From contig JADILV010000083.1 in the NCBI GenBank assembly GCA_017695115.1, positions 1-44,047 on the forward strand: a stretch of DNA of 44,047 nt, written 5' to 3'. Below the pieces are notes generated by a model. That model did not search any database. It had not been told where the DNA came from and was given only the letters and a program-made list of their open reading frames with translations. Source of the stretch: Candidatus Cryptobacteroides avicola. GTDB lineage: Bacteria; Bacteroidota; Bacteroidia; Bacteroidales; UBA932. Numbering within the stretch: position 1 is the first letter of the stretch; each line of letters starts with the position of its first letter. Both the position numbers and the translations under genes were made by a program. Shown piece by piece: positions 8,401 through 15,793 of this stretch.

Positions 8401-9686
8401 CCCTTGTCGAGAGTCTCGGCCTTTCCGGTACTGCAGTGGGCAAGTGGCAGAAGTTCAGTACTGTACCTGTGTTCCGCAATGAGGATAGAAAGAGGAAGAT
8501 CCTCGCTCCGTTTTTCACTCCGTTCATATCCCCGCTGATCCCGGCAGTGATGAAACTGGCCGGCTATGACGTAGAGAATCTGCCTGTCAGCGATCCGGAA
8601 TCAGGGGAACTGGGACTGAAATATGCCAACAACGAGGTCTGCTATCCGGCTACCCTTATCGTCGGCGACATCATCAAGGCTTATAAATCCGGCAAATACG
8701 ATCCTGCAGATACTGCAGTCGCCATCACCCAGACCGGCGGACAGTGCAGGGCGAGCAACTATATTTCGCTGATAAAGAAGGCCCTGGTGGATGCTGGATA
8801 CGGAAATGTACCTGTCATTTCAGTGTCTTTTGCAGCAGGGATAAGGAATTACCAGCCTGGCTTCAAAGTTAACTGGGCGAAAATCACGGTGCCGGCCCTT
8901 TATGCCATCCTTTACAGTGACTGTATTGCGAAATTCTATTATCCGTCCGTGGTCAGAGAAAAGGTCAAGGGAGAAGCTGACAGACTGAAAGACAAATACC
9001 TGCAGCTCGGAGACCATGCCATACGGGAAGAAAAGGACTATGCCTCCGCCCTTACGGGACTGCTCAGGACCGCGGCGTCCGAGTTCGGGGACATTTGCGA
9101 GGACCGCCGGACTTCCAAGGTCGGAGTAGTAGGGGAGATCTTCCTTAAATTCAACCCGTATGCCCACAAGAACGTGACAGGGTGGCTGATCGGGCAGGGG
9201 ATAGAGATAGTCCCTCCGATACTGACGGACTTCTTCATGCAGTATTTCGTGAACCGGAGAACCAAGAAGCTTACCCGGCTTGCAAAAGACCGTATGCCTG
9301 AATTCGTATACAGCGGGCTGTACAGTTTTCTTATGGACAAGATCCGGAACGTAAATGAAGTCTGCTCATCATTCAGGTATTTCAGACCGTTCGGGGATAT
9401 TTTCCATGAGGCTGAGCAGGCACGCAGAATCATTTCTTTGAACTCATTGTTCGGAGAAGGGTGGCTGCTTCCGGCTGAAATCCTTTCCTACTATGCCGAC
9501 GGGGTCAAGAACGTGATTTCGCTGCAGCCGTTCGGGTGTATTGCCAACCATATAGTTGAAAGGGGCATCGAGAACAAGCTCAAGAATATGTGTCCGGGTC
9601 TGAATCTCCTGTCATTGGATTTCGACAGCGGGGTCAGCGATGTGAACGTGATCAACAGAATGATGCTTTTTGTAAATGAAATTTAA
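5484..9686 (+). CDS. Acyl-CoA dehydratase activase fusion protein (two ASKHA domains, DUF2229, dehydratase-like C-terminus)
   Basis: A 1400-residue protein. Residues about 1-265 and 316-580 are two ASKHA ATPase domains of the BadF/BadG/HgdC activator type, starting VGIDIGSTTAKMV and LGIDSGSTTTKIV. Each keeps the two cysteines expected to hold the inter-subunit [4Fe-4S] cluster (NCAGGTGAF...SRCGVFCK; ACSSGCGSF...TRCTVFMNS). A cysteine cluster CNGCENRC lies near residue 610, a DUF2229-like segment begins near 672 (IGIPRVLNMYEEYPFW), and later cysteines sit in NNEVCYPAT (about 1050) and QTGGQCRASNY (about 1083). Activators of this kind use ATP to drive an electron to a low potential for 2-hydroxyacyl-CoA dehydratases or double-cubane cluster proteins. 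The substrate here is unknown. It follows punA by 46 bp. Confidence 0.85.
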   Translation: MLRVGIDIGSTTAKMVAVSPDGKVFFSRYGRHNARAKETVSVFLEELGRETDDAEISVCITGSVGMGLSEKCGLPFVQEVVAATKAVKTDYPQVATMIDIGGEDAKVVFFDSGAVSDLRMNGNCAGGTGAFIDQMAIILDKPVDMLGELALKAERIYPVASRCGVFCKTDVQNLVARNANVGDIAASIFHAVTLQTVVTLAHGREITPPVLFCGGPLTFIPALRKSFKDYLSLEDGDMVLPSDGSLITAYGAALIAGGEGMKISRMLELLDRRLVSGKAPASGLAPLFRDENEYGRWKEEKSGAKIVSAVLRPGSHDVFLGIDSGSTTTKIVVTDTDSRLLFSYYSPNGGNPVGTVESGLEKLREESEKAGAELNFIGSCSTGYGEDLVKAAFRLDAGIVETMAHYRAASYMDPEVSFILDIGGQDMKAIFVNHGVIDRIEINEACSSGCGSFIETFARSLGYSAGDFAAAACQGKSPCDLGTRCTVFMNSKVKQVLREGAEIEDIAAGLSYSVIRNCLYKVLKLKNVSELGSHITVQGGTMRNDAVVKALENLTGCTVKRFDRPELMGAFGCALYAREAYISGAVTRSGHVSVESMLGKAGYGLRDFNCNGCENRCLVTRYRFAGGKDYYSGNRCERVFSNGDACREKGLDVYSRKYGLLFDRESKVENPRMKIGIPRVLNMYEEYPFWHALFSACGIDVVLSSASSGKAYEKSARLVMSDNICFPAKIVHSHIRDLQDKGVDRIFMPFVVYERAGKEQNSYNCPIVTGYSEVVKSVQAEVPVDSPVISFKDRDTMHSQCTEFLAGYGIDRKTALKALASAEKAQSEYEEAIRKADGEILADARSRGLLTVLLIGRPYHTDPLIQHKVAEIVADMGVNVISDDIVRGRDIPLEDVHFVSQWAYTNRILKAAKWGAVQTGDVQCIQLTSFGCGPDAFLTDAVRDLVMRHGKPMTTLKLDDIDNAGSMKLRVRSLVESLGLSGTAVGKWQKFSTVPVFRNEDRKRKILAPFFTPFISPLIPAVMKLAGYDVENLPVSDPESGELGLKYANNEVCYPATLIVGDIIKAYKSGKYDPADTAVAITQTGGQCRASNYISLIKKALVDAGYGNVPVISVSFAAGIRNYQPGFKVNWAKITVPALYAILYSDCIAKFYYPSVVREKVKGEADRLKDKYLQLGDHAIREEKDYASALTGLLRTAASEFGDICEDRRTSKVGVVGEIFLKFNPYAHKNVTGWLIGQGIEIVPPILTDFFMQYFVNRRTKKLTRLAKDRMPEFVYSGLYSFLMDKIRNVNEVCSSFRYFRPFGDIFHEAEQARRIISLNSLFGEGWLLPAEILSYYADGVKNVISLQPFGCIANHIVERGIENKLKNMCPGLNLLSLDFDSGVSDVNVINRMMLFVNEI

Positions 9687-9695
9687 ATAGCATGA

Positions 9696-9720
9696 ATTCA
9701 ATGAATCTAATTCATTGAAT
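9696..9720. terminator. Hairpin between convergent genes
   Basis: ATTCAATGAAT (9696-9706) and ATTCATTGAAT (9710-9720) form an 11-bp perfect stem with a 3-nt loop. It lies between the stop of the 1400-residue protein and the end of the TRIC gene and contains that gene's last codons and stop. There is no long T-run, so its efficiency as a bidirectional terminator is uncertain. Confidence 0.45.
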
Positions 9721-10363
9721 CCCGGGAGTCTTCCTTCGGCCTTGTCGCTTCCACTTCCTCTATACTGCGCAGCGACGGCAGGCTGATCCTGAACTTGACG
9801 GACAGTATCCTTATGAGGATCACGGTGACTGCGGCAATGATCTGCGTGACGATATGCGAGCATCCTATCCATGTGCAGATATAGTATGCCACGCCCCCGC
9901 CTACGCATGCCAGTGCGTAGATGTCTTTCCTGAAGATGAGCGGTACTTCGTTTATGAATATGTCCCTGAACATTCCTCCGGCGGCGCCGGTAATGGCTCC
10001 CATTATGATGTTTACCCAGACAGGATAGCCTGCGGCAATGCTTTTTTCTACACCTACAACGGTAAAAAGCCCTATTCCTATGGCATCGAAGATGAAGAAC
10101 GTGTTGTCGAGCCTTACTACCTGTTTACGGAAAATCACTACGAATACAAGAGCCAGAGCCGTGATTATCACGTAGGAAGGCTGTTCCATCCAGAACGGGG
10201 TCACGTCCAGCATCACATCCCTGAGCGTTCCTCCTCCGACGGCCGTGACGAATCCTACGACGTAAGCCCCGAACCAGTCGAAGTTCTTGGCTGCCGCCAG
10301 ACGTATCCCGCTTATCGCGAATGCGAATGTTCCCAGATAATCTATGATTGTGATAAAATCCAT
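9707..10363 (-). CDS. TRIC-type cation channel family protein (UPF0126)
   Basis: A 218-residue inner-membrane protein with about seven hydrophobic segments and the two-fold repeat of the bacterial TRIC/UPF0126 family. Each half carries a glycine-rich turn followed by RD: VGGGTLRDVMLD near residue 42 and AAGGMFRDIFIN near 128. Prokaryotic TRIC proteins are trimeric monovalent cation channels; the physiological role in this organism is unknown. The start (MDFITIIDYLGTF) was chosen because it begins a proper first membrane helix and sits 22 bp after a -7 box; the longer frame would run back through that box. The C-terminal tail is charged and cytosolic. Confidence 0.85.
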   Translation of the reverse strand: MDFITIIDYLGTFAFAISGIRLAAAKNFDWFGAYVVGFVTAVGGGTLRDVMLDVTPFWMEQPSYVIITALALVFVVIFRKQVVRLDNTFFIFDAIGIGLFTVVGVEKSIAAGYPVWVNIIMGAITGAAGGMFRDIFINEVPLIFRKDIYALACVGGGVAYYICTWIGCSHIVTQIIAAVTVILIRILSVKFRISLPSLRSIEEVEATRPKEDSRDSMN

Positions 10364-10385
10364 CCGACTGTATTTTTCAGGGCGG

Positions 10386-10393
10386 CAAAGATA
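10386..10393 (-). promoter_or_regulatory. -7 box for the TRIC gene
   Basis: The minus strand reads TATCTTTG at 10393-10386, an exact TAnnTTTG match. The predicted leader is about 18 nt before the ATG at 10363. Confidence 0.6.
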
Positions 10394-10584
10394 ACCAAAT
10401 GTATCGTAAAGTATTCTTTTGTGAAAAAAAATCAAAAATTTTCACAGACGGTGCAACATTCGGTCCCCCCTTTGCATCTATGCGTCAGGTTTAGGTTTTA
10501 GTACACGTTTAGGAGTCGGTTTACGTAGCAGTTGCCGGCTTCTTTTCTTTTTGTGCTTATGTGGCAGTGGTGTGCAGGGAAACG

Positions 10585-10620
10585 AAGAAGGCGGCAGGAT
10601 AGTGACCTGACCGCCTTCTT
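10585..10620 (-). terminator. Probable terminator of the H1-like gene
   Basis: AAGAAGGCGG (10585-10594) pairs with CCGCCTTCTT (10611-10620), and an inner AGG/CCT pair extends the stem past a small internal loop. It lies 26 bp past the stop of the minus-strand gene. Only a short T tract follows. The rest of 10436-10645 shows no gene. Confidence 0.55.
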
Positions 10621-10645
10621 TAGCTTAAAGCTTGAGAAAGATGAA

Positions 10646-10819
10646 TTATTTGGAACTCTCTACAGAGACTTTCCTGAAATCCTTCATCATTTTCATGATG
10701 TTCAAAGCTGCTTTGCGAGCGCGGGCTCCGGCTGCTTTGTTCCCTTTCTCCACCTGAGCCTCAGCATTCTTCTCGAAAACTTCATACTCAGCTTTGATCT
10801 GATCTACAAGCTCTTTCAT
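10646..10819 (-). CDS. Histone H1-like (Hc1-type) small basic protein
   Basis: A 57-codon gene that is easy to miss. It begins MKELVDQIKAEYEVFEK, continues with an alanine- and lysine-rich middle (KGNKAAGARARKAALN) and ends in MKMMKDFRKVSVESSK. This matches the short Hc1/histone-H1-like proteins common in Bacteroidota, which are thought to bind DNA as nucleoid-associated proteins. It is basic, helical and has no membrane segment. An AT-rich leader precedes the ATG and a hairpin follows the stop, so it is probably monocistronic. The identification rests on composition, length and the conserved opening, not on an alignment. Confidence 0.8.
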   Translation of the reverse strand: MKELVDQIKAEYEVFEKNAEAQVEKGNKAAGARARKAALNIMKMMKDFRKVSVESSK

Positions 10820-10990
10820 CGTAGTTAAAAATTTTTAGTTCGTTAAACATTAAGCATCAAAAACTTTCGCAAGTTAGTCATTAAAATCGAAATAGCCAAA
10901 CAAATCGGGCCAAAGTGTTTTCAGTAAAAGCATTTACAGAAAAAATACCATATTTTTTGAAAAAACTACAGGAATTCGATAATTTATATC

Positions 10991-10998
10991 TACCTTTG
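10991..10998 (+). promoter_or_regulatory. -7 box for rplY
   Basis: TACCTTTG is an exact TAnnTTTG match. Transcription would start at about 11002, giving a leader of about 84 nt before rplY, long for this genome. The upstream 10820-10990 is AT-rich and shows no gene. Confidence 0.65.
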
Positions 10999-11001
10999 CA
11001 G

Positions 11002-11038
11002 CCCCATAAAAAGCATTCGGCTTTTTGGTGCAATGGGG
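11002..11038 (+). promoter_or_regulatory. Stem-loop at the 5' end of the rplY leader
   Basis: CCCCAT (11002-11007) pairs with ATGGGG (11033-11038), and inside it AAAAAGC (11008-11014) pairs with GCTTTTT (11020-11026) around a 5-nt loop. A one-sided 6-nt bulge (11027-11032) separates the two helices. A bulged two-helix stem at the very 5' end of a ribosomal protein mRNA is the kind of structure used for autoregulation; no direct evidence exists here. Confidence 0.5.
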
Positions 11039-11085
11039 TTCGTGCATAACGGACTGAGTAACACATTTTTAATTTAAAAACAGAC

Positions 11086-11667
11086 ATGAAACACATTGAA
11101 TTGAAAGGCTCTGTACGTACAGTAGGGAACAAGGCTGTCGTAAAGAGCATCCGCAAGGCAGGACTCGTACCTTGCAACATTTACGGTCTCGGAATGGAGA
11201 ATGTCCTTTTCACGGTAGATGCAAAGGATCTCAAATCCCTGACCCATACACCTAATTCATATATCGTGGATCTCGAGCTTGACAACGGCCAGAAGTATTT
11301 CGCCGTTCTTCACGAGGTTCAGTGGCATCCGGTAACCGATGAGGCCCTCCATGTGGATTTCCTTGCAGTTTCCGAGGAGAAACCGGTCGCTATCGATGTC
11401 CCTGTCAAGATTACAGGTCACTCTGAAGGTGTCAAGATGGGAGGCAAGCTCCTTGTGTCAAGCCGCAAGCTCCGCGTAAGCGCACATCTGCATGAACTTC
11501 CTGACGAGCTTGAGGTGGATGTTACATCTCTGATGATCGGCAAGCAGATTGTAGCCGGTGACCTCCACTATGAGGGCGTGACCATCGTTTCTCCTAAGGC
11601 TACTATCATCTGCTCTGTAAGGCCTACACGTGCTACTGCACAGGCTGCAGCCCAGGCCAACGCCTAA
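11086..11667 (+). CDS. rplY: 50S ribosomal protein L25, CTC form
   Basis: A 193-residue bL25 of the longer general-stress (CTC/TL5) form. The N-terminal 90 residues are the 5S rRNA-binding domain (IELKGSVRTVGNKAVVKSIRKAG, then VPCNIYG), and residues about 95-180 form the C-terminal beta domain with PVKITGHSEGVKMGG. An Ala-rich tail ends the protein. It is the first gene of a probable rplY-pth unit, an arrangement found widely in bacteria, and is preceded by a structured leader. Confidence 0.95.
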   Translation: MKHIELKGSVRTVGNKAVVKSIRKAGLVPCNIYGLGMENVLFTVDAKDLKSLTHTPNSYIVDLELDNGQKYFAVLHEVQWHPVTDEALHVDFLAVSEEKPVAIDVPVKITGHSEGVKMGGKLLVSSRKLRVSAHLHELPDELEVDVTSLMIGKQIVAGDLHYEGVTIVSPKATIICSVRPTRATAQAAAQANA

Positions 11668-11737
11668 AAGTCTGAAGGATTCCGATATCGGGAACAGGAG
11701 AATCAGTCTGGCCTGATATCAAATATTACAGACTTTT
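11666..11737 (+). other. Structured intercistronic element between rplY and pth
   Basis: AAAAGTCTG (11666-11674, overlapping the rplY stop) pairs with CAGACTTTT (11729-11737). Inside it GATATC (11684-11689) can pair with GATATC (11715-11720), with nearly equal 9- and 8-nt internal loops. The fold fills most of the 90-bp gap between the two genes. It could be an attenuator or processing site; the T-run is only four bases. Confidence 0.4.
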
Positions 11738-11757
11738 GCAGAATAAGGAATTTGATT

Positions 11758-12363
11758 ATGTCGAACAGTTTTTTGGTAGTCGGACTTGGCAATATCGGAG
11801 CCGAGTACGCTGATACCAGACATAATATGGGATTTATGGTATTGGATGCCTGGGCTCAGGCATCCAATGCTGTTTTTGAAACCGGACGTTATGCCAGTAA
11901 GGCGGAAGTCAGTTTCAAGGGAAGGAAATTTATCCTCATCAAGCCTTCTACCTATATGAACCTGAGCGGGAAAGCCGTACGTTACTGGTTGAACGAGACT
12001 AAAATTCCGCTTGAAAATCTGATAGTAATATCGGATGACCTGAATATTCCGTTCGGAACATTGCGCTTGCGCAAGGGCGGCAGTGCCGGCGGACACAATG
12101 GCCTGACCAATATCTCTGAAATGCTGGGCACACAGGACTATGCCCGCATCCGTGTCGGGATAGGCAATGATTTCAGCAGGGGAGGGCAGATAGACTTCGT
12201 GCTCGGGGAGCTGAGTGCGGAAGACAAGGCGCAGATGCCTCAGATATGCGAGCGCGTGATAGAGGGTATAAAGGCTTTTGCTACCGTAGGTCCGGACCGT
12301 GCCATGAACGTGGTGAATACCAGACCGAAACCTGCGTCTGAGCCGGGGACAAAAACTGAATAA
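11758..12363 (+). CDS. pth: Peptidyl-tRNA hydrolase
   Basis: A 201-residue Pth that frees tRNA from dropped-off peptidyl-tRNA by cleaving the ester bond. Key residues are present: catalytic His22 in DTRHNMGF, Asn68 in STYMNLSG, Asp94 in SDDLN and Asn114 in GGHNG. Length and order are normal for the family. The ATG at 11758 is preferred over a TTG two codons earlier, because AAGGAA lies 9 bp upstream and the family begins immediately before the first beta strand. It ends 23 bp from the convergent clostripain gene. Confidence 0.95.
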   Translation: MSNSFLVVGLGNIGAEYADTRHNMGFMVLDAWAQASNAVFETGRYASKAEVSFKGRKFILIKPSTYMNLSGKAVRYWLNETKIPLENLIVISDDLNIPFGTLRLRKGGSAGGHNGLTNISEMLGTQDYARIRVGIGNDFSRGGQIDFVLGELSAEDKAQMPQICERVIEGIKAFATVGPDRAMNVVNTRPKPASEPGTKTE

Positions 12364-12386
12364 GGCGAGGGCGGTCTCCCGGCTTC

Positions 12387-13592
12387 TTATTGTATCATTC
12401 CTGTAGCCTGGTTCCAGGCCAGGGTCTTGTAGAAATCATCGTATTTGTTCTTGTTGGGGCAGTATGAACTGAGCCCGCAGAACTCATCTATAGCCAGATT
12501 TATCATCTGTCCTGTAGTCGCCGCGTATATGATGCAGCCGTTCATGGCGGCATCGAAAGCATCCTGCTCGGCGGCAGACAGGTCAAGCTGGTTCATGATA
12601 TCCTTCAGATCATAGAAATATCTGTGTTCCGGTATTCTGCCGAAACATTGCACGTAGGACGGATCAATGCCGTCAAGTTCTATCCGGTGGCTGCCGTATA
12701 TCTCTTTGCATACTGAAGCGAGGTCTTCCATCCGGCTGCAGTCTACAAGGGATACAGTCGCGGACCGGTACTCTCCAGAAAGGTTCATATAGTGCTCATA
12801 ATAGTTTTTGCACACATCGTAAAGGCCGGAACTTGACTGGAGAAGGCAGGACGCCATGGTGGTATAGTCAAATCCGTCGGCGATTACCTCCGCCTGTGAG
12901 AATGCTATCATGTCGCAGACATCCTTCAGTTCGTAAGCCACTTCGACCCCTCCCATGAAGCATGCATCAAAGAGTATGTAGTCCAGATGCATCGGGATGG
13001 CATCGGCGAAATCCTGAAGGTCTATTTCGTATTGGACGGAAGTCCCTGTTTCCGGGCTGTATTCGTTTCCGATGGAAGAAGGCGAAACCGTATCCCCGGA
13101 CATGGCTCTGACAACTGTGCCGGAAGCAGGCAGCCAGCCGGTCGCGTGTGATGAGAATATCATCCCGTATTCATACGAATCGTATCTTTCCCTGACTGTG
13201 GCCAGCACTTTGTTCAGTGTCCCGGCTGATGCGGCTACGGTTCCTTTCTCCAATGTCAGGACAACGTCTTTTACGGTTTTTCCGTCGCTGCCTTTATATA
13301 CTCTATATAGTATAGGGGTAACGGCCTTGCTGTAGCTGCCGTCCGCAAGATTCTGGAACACGAGCAGGACATTCCCGCTTGTCCTGGAGGGGACGTAGCC
13401 TTTTGTGCACAGTTCTTCTATGTCCTCTTCCAGATATGAAGTGAGGTTGTTGAACCCGGCTGCATAGTATAGGAGCACCCGGTCCTTTACGGCAGGTTCT
13501 GCTTCTTCATGCTGCGGTCGCTCGCATGAAAAAAAAGTCGCCAATGCTGAAATGGCGGCAATTCCTGTCAGAAATATTCTATATGGATTCAT
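12387..13592 (-). CDS. Clostripain-family (C11) cysteine peptidase lipoprotein
   Basis: A 401-residue lipoprotein: the signal peptide ends in a lipobox with Cys23 (TFFSC), so it is exported and lipidated. The peptidase C11 fold is shown by VLLYYAAGFNNLTSYLEED near residue 39, the catalytic His149 in FSSHATGW and the catalytic Cys211 in YILFDACFMGG. The family cleaves after Arg or Lys; relatives in gut Bacteroidota include fragipain and distillapain. The C-terminal 150 residues are less conserved. It is divergent from the M49 peptidase lipoprotein, with 128 bp between start codons. Confidence 0.88.
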   Translation of the reverse strand: MNPYRIFLTGIAAISALATFFSCERPQHEEAEPAVKDRVLLYYAAGFNNLTSYLEEDIEELCTKGYVPSRTSGNVLLVFQNLADGSYSKAVTPILYRVYKGSDGKTVKDVVLTLEKGTVAASAGTLNKVLATVRERYDSYEYGMIFSSHATGWLPASGTVVRAMSGDTVSPSSIGNEYSPETGTSVQYEIDLQDFADAIPMHLDYILFDACFMGGVEVAYELKDVCDMIAFSQAEVIADGFDYTTMASCLLQSSSGLYDVCKNYYEHYMNLSGEYRSATVSLVDCSRMEDLASVCKEIYGSHRIELDGIDPSYVQCFGRIPEHRYFYDLKDIMNQLDLSAAEQDAFDAAMNGCIIYAATTGQMINLAIDEFCGLSSYCPNKNKYDDFYKTLAWNQATGMIQ

Positions 13593-13611
13593 CGTTTATA
13601 TGCAAATCGTA

Positions 13612-13619
13612 CAAAAATA
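13612..13619 (-). promoter_or_regulatory. -7 box for the clostripain gene
   Basis: The minus strand reads TATTTTTG at 13619-13612, matching TAnnTTTG, 19 bp ahead of the ATG at 13592. Confidence 0.55.
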
Positions 13620-13662
13620 GCATTAAATCATGTTTGCTGCAACAGAATTGCCATGAAAAATG

Positions 13663-13670
13663 TAACTTTA
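13663..13670 (+). promoter_or_regulatory. Weak -7 box for the M49 peptidase gene
   Basis: TAACTTTA matches seven of the eight TAnnTTTG positions (last base A). It would give a leader of about 47 nt. No better candidate was seen between the divergent genes. Confidence 0.4.
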
Positions 13671-13720
13671 CAGGATTTTAATGGGATGCCGGGTCGGCAT
13701 CGGATTATTCAGGACGATTT

Positions 13721-15742
13721 ATGAATATTATGAAAAATTTTATCGGAATGACGGCTGTTACAGCATTGGCTGCCGCCGCTGTTTCTTGCGGAAACACGGC
13801 CGGTGAGCAGCAGGACAAGGATTTCAGGTATCTTATCGACGAGTTCGCGGATCTGAAGATAATGCGTTATCAGATACCCGGGTGGGATGAACTGACACTT
13901 CAGCAGAAAGAATACGTCTACCATTTGGGAGAGGCGGCTAAATACGGCAGGGATATCCTGTGGGATCAGCACTGCAAGTACAACCTTCCTGTAAGGAAAG
14001 TTCTCGAGTGCATTTTCGAAAACTATGACGGGGACCGGGACTGCAAGGATTTCCAGGATTTTACCGTATATGCCAAAAGAGTGTTCTTCAGCAACGGCAT
14101 ACATCATCATTATGCGGAAGACAAGTTCTTCCCTGACTGTTCCCGGGAATATTTCAGATCTCTGATGGAGGCATCGGGGTGCGATATGGCATCGGCAGAC
14201 GGACTCCTGGAGGTAATTTACAGCCCGGAAGTCTATCCTCAGAGGAAGTCGAACGATCCTGACGGGGACATCGTGGCTCTTTCCGCAGTGAACTTCTATG
14301 AAGGCGTGACACGTGCGGAAGTGGAGAAATTCTACCATGACATGATCGACCCGTCAGATGAAACCCCTGTATCTTACGGACTTAACAGTAAGGTGGTAAA
14401 AGGTCCAGACGGAATAGTGCGCGAGGAAGTCTATAAAGTAGGCGGACTCTATTCGAAAGCCATAGAGAAGATCGTTTCGGAGCTTGAGAAAGCTGCGGCT
14501 GTGGCCGAGAACGATATCCAGAAGCAGTATATCGCCACTCTTGTGGAATATTACCGGACAGGTGACCTGGAACTGTGGGACAAGTACAATATCGAATGGG
14601 TGCAGGATACCCTCGGTACCGTTGATTTCGTCAACGGTTTCATAGAAGACTACACCGACCCTCTCGGCCGCAAGGCAAGCTGGGAAGGCCTGGTCAATAT
14701 AAAGGACCATGCAGCTTCCGCGAGGACTGAAATCCTGAGCGAGAACGCGCAGTGGTTCGAGGACAACTCTCCTGTGGACCCGCGTTTCAAGAAAAAGACC
14801 GTCAAGGGCATTTCAGCCAAAGTTATCAACGCCACCACACTCGGAGGTGACTGCTATCCTTCTACCCCTATCGGCATCAATCTTCCGAACGCCGACTGGA
14901 TCAGAAAGGAACACGGCTCCAAATCCGTTACAATTGCGAATATTACACATGCATACGACCTGGCCTCCAGGGAATCCCCGAAGAATACTCTGAACGAGTT
15001 TGCGTGGGACGAGGATGAAATCGCCATGGCAAAGAAATACCTTTCCATAACTGATGAAATCCATACGGACCTTCACGAGTGTCTCGGCCACGGTTCCGGG
15101 CAGATTCTGCCGGGAGTGTCACCGAATGCCCTGAAAGAGTACAGCTCTACTCTTGAGGAAACCAGGGCCGACCTTTTCGGACTTTACTATATGGCTGATC
15201 CGAAACTTGTAGAGCTCGGTATCCTTCCTGATATGGAAGCCTATAAGGCACAGTATGCCAATTATATAAGAAACGGCGCAATGGTGCAGTTCAACCGTGT
15301 GGAACTCGGGCGCAAGAATACCGAAGCCCACATGCAGAACCGCAAGCTCATCGCCGACTGGTGCTACGAGCAGGGCAAGGCGGACAATGTGATTGAAAAG
15401 AAAGTCCGTGACGGAAAGACCTATTTTGTGGTCAATGACTACGAGGCGCTCCGCGGACTGTTCGGGAAACTTCTGGCCGAGGTCCAGAGGATCAAATCGG
15501 AAGGGGATTATGAGGCCGGCAGGAGACTTGTCGAGACTTATGCCGTAAATATCGACCCTGAACTGCATAAAGAAGTGAAAGCCAGATACGACGCTCTCGG
15601 TCTGAAGCCTTACGGCGGATTTGTGAATCCGGATATAGTACCGGTGGAAAAAGGAGGGAAAGTCGTTGACTATAAAGTGGTCTACACTGATGATTATCTC
15701 GGACAGATGCTTCAGTACGGAAAGAAATACGCTACGCTTTAG
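13721..15742 (+). CDS. Dipeptidyl peptidase III (M49) lipoprotein
   Basis: A 673-residue zinc aminopeptidase of family M49, which removes dipeptides from the N-termini of short peptides. The family-specific zinc motif HExxxGH is seen as HECLGHGSG near residues 452-460, and the second motif, EETRAD, follows near 478-483. Unlike eukaryotic DPP III this protein starts with a signal peptide and a lipobox (AVSC, Cys23), so it probably acts in the periplasm or at an outer-membrane face. Bacteroides relatives are known. A second ATG lies three codons in. It is divergent from the clostripain lipoprotein, suggesting a shared role in peptide breakdown. Confidence 0.92.
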   Translation: MNIMKNFIGMTAVTALAAAAVSCGNTAGEQQDKDFRYLIDEFADLKIMRYQIPGWDELTLQQKEYVYHLGEAAKYGRDILWDQHCKYNLPVRKVLECIFENYDGDRDCKDFQDFTVYAKRVFFSNGIHHHYAEDKFFPDCSREYFRSLMEASGCDMASADGLLEVIYSPEVYPQRKSNDPDGDIVALSAVNFYEGVTRAEVEKFYHDMIDPSDETPVSYGLNSKVVKGPDGIVREEVYKVGGLYSKAIEKIVSELEKAAAVAENDIQKQYIATLVEYYRTGDLELWDKYNIEWVQDTLGTVDFVNGFIEDYTDPLGRKASWEGLVNIKDHAASARTEILSENAQWFEDNSPVDPRFKKKTVKGISAKVINATTLGGDCYPSTPIGINLPNADWIRKEHGSKSVTIANITHAYDLASRESPKNTLNEFAWDEDEIAMAKKYLSITDEIHTDLHECLGHGSGQILPGVSPNALKEYSSTLEETRADLFGLYYMADPKLVELGILPDMEAYKAQYANYIRNGAMVQFNRVELGRKNTEAHMQNRKLIADWCYEQGKADNVIEKKVRDGKTYFVVNDYEALRGLFGKLLAEVQRIKSEGDYEAGRRLVETYAVNIDPELHKEVKARYDALGLKPYGGFVNPDIVPVEKGGKVVDYKVVYTDDYLGQMLQYGKKYATL

Positions 15743-15793
15743 GCCTGTAACCTCTGCCCTGTTTCGAGCGGCAAGGACCGAAATGAATTGATT

